Assembly (NCBI GenBank): GCA_016719535.1
Contig: JADJYX010000001.1
Span: forward strand, 558,001 to 622,000
Origin: Rubrivivax sp.
GTDB taxonomy: Bacteria > Pseudomonadota > Gammaproteobacteria > Burkholderiales > Burkholderiaceae_C
Reading direction: 5' to 3'
Length of the DNA stretch: 64,000 bases
A program made the position numbers and the translations under genes. The notes under the pieces were generated by a model. That model ran no database searches. It was not told the DNA's origin and was given only the letters and a program-made list of their open reading frames with translations. Shown here one piece after another: positions 58,660 to 64,000 of the stretch; position 1 is the stretch's first letter, and each line of letters starts with the position of its first letter.

Positions 58660-59664
58660 TCACTCGAGGGTGATCTTGCGGTCCCTGATGAGGGTCGACA
58701 GCATCTTGCCTTCGTCGGCCAGCAGCTTGCGGAAGGCCGGCGTCTCCACCGGGGCGGGCTCGGCGCCCAGGCTGTTGAAGCGCTCCTTCAGCGCCGGCGC
58801 CGCCAGCGCCTTGGACAGCGCGCGCGACAGGCGTTCGGTGACGTCGGCCGGCAGCTTGTTCGGCGCCCAGACGCCGAACCAGATGTCCAGGCTGGCATTC
58901 TTGATGCCCAGGTCGGCGTAGGTGGGTGCATCGGGGAAGAAGGGCGACTTGCGCTCGCTGGCCACGCCCAGCAGCTTGACCTTGCCGCTCTTGATGTGCG
59001 GGAAGGCGATGCCCGGGTCGAAGACGAAGTCGGCCTGGCTGGCCATCACGTCCTGCAGCGCCGGCGCCGATCCGCGGTAGGGCACATGGGTGACGAAGGT
59101 GCCGGTGCTTTGCTTGAACAACTCCCCCGCCAGGTGCGGGGGCGTGGCCGTGCCCGAGGAGGCATAGTTCAGCTTGCCCGGCTGGGACCTGGCCAGCGCC
59201 ACCAGATCCTTGACGGTCCTGGCCTGGAGGTCGGGCCTGGCCACCACGTACATCTGCATGCGGCCGATCCCCGTCACGGGCGTCAGGTCGCGCGACGGCA
59301 GCACGCTGGACTTGAAGAGGTAGGGGTTGGCCGTCTCCACCGAGGTCGGCGCGACGAGCAGCGTATAGCCGTCGGGTGCAGCGCGCGCGACCTCGCCCAC
59401 GCTCAGGTTGCCGCTGGCGCCCGGCTTGTTGTCGACGATGAAGGACTGGCCGAGCGACTCGGTGAGCGACTGCGCCAGCGCGCGCGCCATCACGTCGGTG
59501 CCGCCGCCGGGGGCGAAGCCCACCACCAGGCGCACCGGCTTGGACGGCCAAGCCGCCGGCTGGGCGGCGGCCGGAAGGCCGGCGGTGGCCAGGACGGCCG
59601 CCGCACCGAGGGTCAGCCGACGGCGCGCTCGCAAGGACAGGGGGTGGCTCGGGGTCTGGGTCAT
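58660..59664 (-). CDS. Bug-family tripartite tricarboxylate receptor
   Basis: The 334-residue protein has a twin-arginine-like basic signal (RARRRLTLGAAAVLATAG), mature start near AAQPAAWPSKPVRLVVGFAPGGGTD, VDNKPGASG and HVPYRGSAPALQD. It binds a carboxylate in the periplasm. AGGAA precedes the ATG. Its location among CoA-ligase and dehydrogenase genes suggests that it recognises the substrate of this pathway; no TctAB partner is nearby. Confidence 0.9.
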   Translation of the reverse strand: MTQTPSHPLSLRARRRLTLGAAAVLATAGLPAAAQPAAWPSKPVRLVVGFAPGGGTDVMARALAQSLTESLGQSFIVDNKPGASGNLSVGEVARAAPDGYTLLVAPTSVETANPYLFKSSVLPSRDLTPVTGIGRMQMYVVARPDLQARTVKDLVALARSQPGKLNYASSGTATPPHLAGELFKQSTGTFVTHVPYRGSAPALQDVMASQADFVFDPGIAFPHIKSGKVKLLGVASERKSPFFPDAPTYADLGIKNASLDIWFGVWAPNKLPADVTERLSRALSKALAAPALKERFNSLGAEPAPVETPAFRKLLADEGKMLSTLIRDRKITLE

Positions 59665-59761
59665 GGTTCCTGAAGGGGTGCCATCGGCCGACGGGCGAGC
59701 CGTGGGTCGCTCGCCGGTCGGCGCAACGGCGGGAACTCGGGTGTCGAGGTGGATGGATGCG

Positions 59762-61735
59762 TCAGCCCTGCTGCGCGGCGCGGATCGCCTGCACCGACTC
59801 GGGGTTGACCAGCGTGCTGAGGTCGCCCGGCGCCTCGCCGAGCCAGGCCGCGCGCACCACGCGGCGCATCAGTTTCATGTTGCGGGTGCGCGGCAGTTCG
59901 GGCACGAAGACCACCCTGGCCGGGCGGAAGGCGCCGCCCAGGCCGGCGGCGACCGCCCCCGACAGCGTCTTCGCCGCCGCCGCCTCGTCGATGCCGGGCC
60001 GTGGCACGCACACGCAGACGATGGCGGTGCCCTTGATCGGGTCGGGCACGCCGATGGCCATCGCTTCCGCCAGCAATCCGGTTTCCATCAGCAGCGCCTC
60101 GATCTCCGAGGGCCCGGTGCGCTTGCCGGCGATCTTCAGCGTGTCGTCGGAGCGGCCGTGCACGTACCACATGCCATCGGCGTCGCGGCTGGCGAAATCG
60201 CCGTGCACCCACAGGTCGGGCAGGCGCGACCAGTAGCTTTGCAGGTAGCGTTCGCGGTCGTGCCACAGCCCGCGCGTGAGGCCGATGGTGGGCGTGCGCA
60301 TCACCAGTTCGCCGGTGACGCCGGCGGCCACGGAAACCCCGTCGCCGTCGACCACGTCGGCGCCGGTGCCCGGCACCGGGCCGGCAAAGGCGCAGGCCTT
60401 GAGCGGGTGGATCACGGTGCCGGTGAGGATGCCGCCCATCTCGGTGCCGCCGGAAAAATTGAGCAGCGGCACGCGGCGCCGGCCGATGCGCTCGAAGGTC
60501 CAGTGCCAGGCGTCGGGCGTCCACGGCTCGCCGGTGGAGACGATGACGCGCAGCGAGCTCAGGTCGCGTTCGGCGAGCGCCGACGCGGGCAGCGACATCG
60601 ACAGCCGCGCCACCGTCGGCGCCAGGCCCAGGTAGCTGACGCGGTGGCGCTCGACCAGCCGCCACAGGCGGTCGGGCTCGGGGTAGTTGGGCGCGCCTTC
60701 GGCCAGCACCACCGTGGCGCCGACGAGCAGGCCGCCGAAGACGAGCATGGGGCCGACCAGCCAGCCCATGTCCGACATCCACAGGAAGCGGTCGTCGGGC
60801 TTGAGATCCATGCAGATCGACAGGTCCAGCGCCGTCTTCACCGGGAATCCGCAGTGCGAATGCACCACGCCCTTGGGCTTGCCGGTGGTGCCCGAGGTGA
60901 ACATCAGCAGGAAGGGGTCGTCGGCCGGCATCGGCTCGGTCGGCACCGCCGCCACATCGTCGGGTGCGCCGGCGGTCAGCTCGTGCCACCAGTGGTCGCG
61001 TCCGGCCGTCCAGCCGTGCGGCGTGGCCAGGTGGCTCAGCACGACGACATGCTGCACCCCGGGACACTGCGCCAGCGCCTCGTCGACGACCGACTTCGCG
61101 TCGACGGGCTTGCCGCGGCGCAGCGAGCCATCGACGGTGATCAGGGCCCTGGCCTGGCCATCGTTCAGGCGCTGCGTGATGGCGTCGGCACCGAAGCCCG
61201 AGAACATCGGCAGCACGATGCCGCCGACCTTGGCCACCGCCAGCATCGCGGCAGCCGCATGCGGCAGGTTGGGCAGGACCATGCCGACCACGTCGCCGCG
61301 ACCGAGTCCGAGGCGGCGCAGGCCCCAGGCCAGGCGGCAGGTCTCGCGGTCGAGGTCGGCGAAGGTCCAGGTGGTGACCGTGCCGTCCTCGCCCTCCCAC
61401 ACCAGCGCCGGCAGCGCGTGGCGTGGCGTGCCGCGGTGGCGGTCGATGCAGTTGAGCACGACGTTGGTCATGCCGCCCACGCACCAGTGCGCGAAGGGCC
61501 GGCCGTCGCCGAGGTCCAGCACCCGGTCGTACGGACGCATGAAGCGATAGTCGAGAAAGCGGATCAGCGCGTCGTGAAACCAGGCCGGATCCCGGTTCGC
61601 GCGTTCGTTGAGCGCGTCGAAGCCGTCGATGCCGAGCGTGCGCATGAAGCGGGTCAGGTTGGCCGCCTGCACGGTGCCGGCGTCGGGCCGCCACACGATG
61701 TCCGCGGCGTCGGGGGCTTGGTCTTGCACGGGCAT
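59762..61735 (-). CDS. Acyl-CoA synthetase (AMP-forming), paralog of the 35968-37977 enzyme
   Basis: This 657-residue enzyme has MFTSGTTGKPKGVVHSHCG, NFSGGTEMGG, GRSDDTLKIAGKRTGPSEIE and the C-terminal Lys in RTRNMKLMRR. It shares long stretches with the synthetase in the TetR island (for example WCVGGM, VWEGEDG, VLPMFSGFGA), so one copy arose by duplication or joint transfer. It activates an unidentified carboxylic acid. The ribosome binding site is weak. Confidence 0.92.
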   Translation of the reverse strand: MPVQDQAPDAADIVWRPDAGTVQAANLTRFMRTLGIDGFDALNERANRDPAWFHDALIRFLDYRFMRPYDRVLDLGDGRPFAHWCVGGMTNVVLNCIDRHRGTPRHALPALVWEGEDGTVTTWTFADLDRETCRLAWGLRRLGLGRGDVVGMVLPNLPHAAAAMLAVAKVGGIVLPMFSGFGADAITQRLNDGQARALITVDGSLRRGKPVDAKSVVDEALAQCPGVQHVVVLSHLATPHGWTAGRDHWWHELTAGAPDDVAAVPTEPMPADDPFLLMFTSGTTGKPKGVVHSHCGFPVKTALDLSICMDLKPDDRFLWMSDMGWLVGPMLVFGGLLVGATVVLAEGAPNYPEPDRLWRLVERHRVSYLGLAPTVARLSMSLPASALAERDLSSLRVIVSTGEPWTPDAWHWTFERIGRRRVPLLNFSGGTEMGGILTGTVIHPLKACAFAGPVPGTGADVVDGDGVSVAAGVTGELVMRTPTIGLTRGLWHDRERYLQSYWSRLPDLWVHGDFASRDADGMWYVHGRSDDTLKIAGKRTGPSEIEALLMETGLLAEAMAIGVPDPIKGTAIVCVCVPRPGIDEAAAAKTLSGAVAAGLGGAFRPARVVFVPELPRTRNMKLMRRVVRAAWLGEAPGDLSTLVNPESVQAIRAAQQG

Positions 61736-61782
61736 GACAGGTTCTCAGCAGTGGTCGAACGCGGGCTTGCGCCCGCCGCGTT

Positions 61783-62115
61783 TCAGAGCAGGCCGTCGCG
61801 CAAGAGCTCGCGCAGCCAGGACTTCCGGATCTTTCCCGACGGGGTGGCGGGCATCGCGTCGCGCACGATCAGCCGCACGTCGGGGCAGGCCACGAGTGCG
61901 TCGAAGTCGTCGGCGCCGCCGCCGTCCACCACGACCCCATGCCAGGCGAAGCGACGCACCTCGCCGGACTCGGCGCGCACGGCGGTCAAGGCGAGCCTGT
62001 CGGGACCAGCCGCGGCGCACGCATCGAGTTCGTCGTCGATGCTGCGGTCGTGCCACCAGCCCTTGGCGATGCGCTCGGCGCGGCGGGGTGCCAGCAGGAC
62101 GGGATCGAATGGCAT
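61783..62115 (-). pseudogene. AliA-type CoA ligase reduced to its two ends
   Basis: The 110-residue frame begins MPFDPVLLAPRRAERIAKGW, then SIDDELDACAAAGPDRLALT (matching the full AliA-like enzyme at 52770-54413). After residue about 60 it jumps to the extreme C-terminus (VRDAMPATPSGKIRKSWLRE, with the catalytic-Lys motif). About 430 residues, including the adenylation P-loop, are missing, yet the frame is open from start to stop. It is probably a deletion remnant and may still be translated. Confidence 0.8.
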
Positions 62116-62135
62116 GTCGGGTCTGCGTGTCGACG

Positions 62136-63293
62136 TCAGGCCGGCACGAACTGGCGACCGGCGCGCGTGCGGGCGATGACGGTCTTCATGATCTGGGCGG
62201 TGCCGTCACCGATCTGGAAGCCCAGCACGTCGCGCAGGCGCTGCTCCATCACGCCGCGGTCGTAGCCGCCGTGCCCGAAGCACAGCAGGCACTGGTGGAT
62301 GACGTCGTAGGCCAGCTTGGGGCCCCACCACTTGGCCATGCCGGCCTCGGCGGAATGCGGCAGGCCCTTGTCCTTCAGCCACAGGCCCTGCAGGCACAGC
62401 AGCCGCGCGCCCTCGACCTCGGTGTCGAATGCGGCAAGCGGGTGCGTCACGCCCTGGAAGGCCGACAGCGGCTGGCCGAAGGCCTGGCGCTGGGTGATGT
62501 AGGCCCAGGTCTCGTCCAGCGCCGCGCGCGCCACGGCCAGGCACTGCAGGCCGATCAGCGAGCGCGAGAAGTCGAAGCCGTGCATCACCTGCACGAAGCC
62601 CTTGTTCTCGTCGCCGAGCCGGTGGCTGGCCGGCACGCGCACGTTCTCGAAGAAGATCGAGCCGCGGCCGATGGCGCGCTGGCCGTGGCAATCGAAGCGG
62701 TTGGTGGCCAGCCCCGGGGTGTCCATCGGCACCATCAGCGCGGTCACGCCGTGGGCGCCGGCTGCAGGCGTTCCGGTGCGGCCGAAGACCACCGTGATGT
62801 CGGCCTGGTCGGCGGCCGAGATGGAGGTCTTCTCGCCGTTGATGACGTAGCAGTCGCCGTCGCGCTCGATGCGCAGGCGCAGGTTGGCCGCGTCCGAGCC
62901 GCCGCGGGGTTCGGTCAGCGCGATGGCGCAGATCGCCTCGCCGCGGACGATCTTCTTCAACCAGGGGCCGACGACCTCCGGATTGCCGTATTGGGACAGG
63001 ATCTGCCCGTTCAGCGATGCCAGCAGGTTCAGGTACGACAAGCTCAGGTCGGCGCGCGCGATCTCTTCGTGGACCACGCCCGCGGCCAGGCAGCCCATGC
63101 CAAGGCCGCCGTACTGCTCGGGCAACTCGGGGCAGATGAACCCGAGCTCCCCCATCTCGCGCAGCAGGCTGCGGTCCAGCACGCGGGTCTTGTCGCGTTC
63201 CTGGAAGCCCGGCTTGACTCGCTCGTCGGCAAAGCGCCGCACGGTCTCGGCCAGCGCCTGCAGGACCTCGTCGATATAGGGGTTCGGGTTCAT
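62136..63293 (-). CDS. aliB: Cyclohexanecarboxyl-CoA dehydrogenase-like acyl-CoA dehydrogenase
   Basis: The 385-residue flavoprotein has IALTEPRGGSDAAN, GEKTSISAADQAD, RQAFGQPLSAFQGVTHPLA and a C-terminal IGDGTAQIMKTVIART. Where ordinary enzymes have the catalytic Glu of YEGT, this one has Asp (GDGT), a substitution I associate with alicyclic acyl-CoA dehydrogenases. Neighbouring badI and the aliA remnant fit AliB, which desaturates cyclohexanecarboxyl-CoA. GGGAGG precedes the ATG. Confidence 0.85.
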   Translation of the reverse strand: MNPNPYIDEVLQALAETVRRFADERVKPGFQERDKTRVLDRSLLREMGELGFICPELPEQYGGLGMGCLAAGVVHEEIARADLSLSYLNLLASLNGQILSQYGNPEVVGPWLKKIVRGEAICAIALTEPRGGSDAANLRLRIERDGDCYVINGEKTSISAADQADITVVFGRTGTPAAGAHGVTALMVPMDTPGLATNRFDCHGQRAIGRGSIFFENVRVPASHRLGDENKGFVQVMHGFDFSRSLIGLQCLAVARAALDETWAYITQRQAFGQPLSAFQGVTHPLAAFDTEVEGARLLCLQGLWLKDKGLPHSAEAGMAKWWGPKLAYDVIHQCLLCFGHGGYDRGVMEQRLRDVLGFQIGDGTAQIMKTVIARTRAGRQFVPA

Positions 63294-63309
63294 CGCCGCC
63301 CTCCCTGGC

Positions 63310-64000
63310 CTATTTGGCGTACTTCTTGAAGTCGGGCTTGCGCTTTTCCTTCAGCGCCGCCACCCCTTCGCGCGATTCTTCGGTGTCGTAGTACAGCTTG
63401 AGCGCATACATGCCCATGCCGGCGATGCCGCTCTGGTGCGCGGTGTCCATGTTGAAGCTGCGCTTGGCGATGGCGATGGCGGTCGGGCTGCGCTCGCAGA
63501 TCGTCTCGGCCCATTCCTGCACGGTGGTGTCCAGCTGCTCGTGCGGCACGCAGATGTTGGCCAGCCCCATGGCGACCGCTTCCTGGCCCGAATAGCGCTT
63601 GTTCAGATACCAGATCTCGCGCGCCTTCTTCTCGCCCACCACGCGCGCCAGGAAGGCGGTGCCGTAGCCGGGGTCGACCGAGCCCATCTTGGGCCCGACC
63701 TGGCCGAAGATGGCCTTCTCGGAGCAGATGGTCAGGTCGCAGATCGTGCACAGCACGTTGCCGCCGCCGATGGCAAAGCCCTGCACGCGCGCGATCACGG
63801 GCTTGGGCACGTCGCGGATGGCGGTGTGCAGCTCCTCCATCGGCAGCCCGATGGTGCCGCGACCGTCGTAGTTGCCGTCGTGCGCCGACTGGTCGCCGCC
63901 GGTGCAGAAGGCCTTCTCGCCGGCGCCCGCCAGCACGATGCAGCCGACCTCGCGGTCGTAGCCGGCCTTGTTCAGCGCCTTGATCAGCTCGTCGCAGGTG
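63310..64000 (-). CDS. badI: 2-ketocyclohexanecarboxyl-CoA hydrolase (5' end outside window)
   Basis: The visible 229 residues of a crotonase-fold enzyme contain KAFCTGGDQSAHDGNYDGRG, GLPMEELHTAIRDVPKPVIA, FGQVGPKMGSVDPGYGTAFL and ERSPTAIAIAKRSFNMDTAH, matching BadI of Rhodopseudomonas as I remember it. BadI opens the ring of 2-ketocyclohexanecarboxyl-CoA to pimeloyl-CoA. The frame continues past 64000, so the start is not seen. It leads the minus-strand operon toward aliB. Confidence 0.92.
   Translation of the reverse strand, partial: TCDELIKALNKAGYDREVGCIVLAGAGEKAFCTGGDQSAHDGNYDGRGTIGLPMEELHTAIRDVPKPVIARVQGFAIGGGNVLCTICDLTICSEKAIFGQVGPKMGSVDPGYGTAFLARVVGEKKAREIWYLNKRYSGQEAVAMGLANICVPHEQLDTTVQEWAETICERSPTAIAIAKRSFNMDTAHQSGIAGMGMYALKLYYDTEESREGVAALKEKRKPDFKKYAK

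Overview
The window is a very GC-rich chromosomal segment (about 70 percent by eye) with tightly packed genes, many ATGA/TGATG overlaps, Bug-type periplasmic receptors, NirS and a DNR/FNR-type regulator. This gene content and codon style point to a denitrifying betaproteobacterium of the order Burkholderiales (Rubrivivax/Azohydromonas-like relatives are plausible); species cannot be told from the sequence alone. I see no rRNA, tRNA, CRISPR array, insertion sequence or phage gene.

Region 1 (1-13 kb) is mixed housekeeping and accessory genes: a GntR/FCD regulator with its own palindromic operator, an alpha/beta-hydrolase lipoprotein whose signal peptide carries an in-frame amber codon, an SGNH esterase, a LysR-Bug pair, a membrane-anchored coiled-coil receiver protein, DinB, a proline-rich membrane protein, an aldo/keto reductase, a hemerythrin and a TonB-dependent receptor.

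Region 2 (13-34.5 kb) is the nitrogen-oxide respiration region. It has cytochrome cd1 nitrite reductase (nirS), a DNR-like regulator beside two DEAD-box helicases, and a large minus-strand operon (32.2 down to 22.5 kb). The operon encodes a 53-residue membrane peptide, a CuA subunit II, a heme-copper subunit I whose active-site tyrosine position is Gln, heme O synthase, a Sco protein, a cytochrome b fused to two [4Fe-4S] clusters and an MvhD-like domain, a small membrane protein, a second divergent heme-copper subunit I, and a cytochrome b fused to a [2Fe-2S] ferredoxin and a flavin reductase. Two heme A synthase-like genes follow. FNR/DNR-type boxes (TTGAN-N4-NTCAA style) lie before nirS, dnr, the oxidase-like operon and one ctaA, which suggests a single low-oxygen/NO regulon. 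I read the operon as a candidate nonstandard NO reductase with its own quinol/NAD(P)H/iron-sulfur electron-transfer partners.

Region 3 (34.9-54.4 kb) is a catabolic island for an unidentified organic acid: universal stress protein, acyl-CoA synthetase plus Dabb protein, a complete Liv-type ABC transporter, quinone oxidoreductase, thioesterase, TetR regulator, enoyl-CoA hydratases, acyl-CoA dehydrogenase, a CoA-transferase/SDR fusion, SDRs and an AliA-like ligase. Three matching operator-like sites (GAATGA-N4-TCAKTC) mark the promoters of this island and fit the local TetR.

Region 4 (54.5-64 kb, minus strand) holds badI, an aliB-like dehydrogenase, a deleted aliA remnant, an acyl-CoA synthetase, a Bug receptor, acyl-CoA dehydrogenase, gcdH and etfBA. 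Together these suit cyclohexanecarboxylate-type ring degradation through pimeloyl-CoA and glutaryl-CoA, with ETF collecting the electrons. Three genes in regions 3-4 (SDR, acyl-CoA dehydrogenase, AMP ligase) keep their 5' and 3' ends but have lost their centres, and one further SDR is frameshifted.
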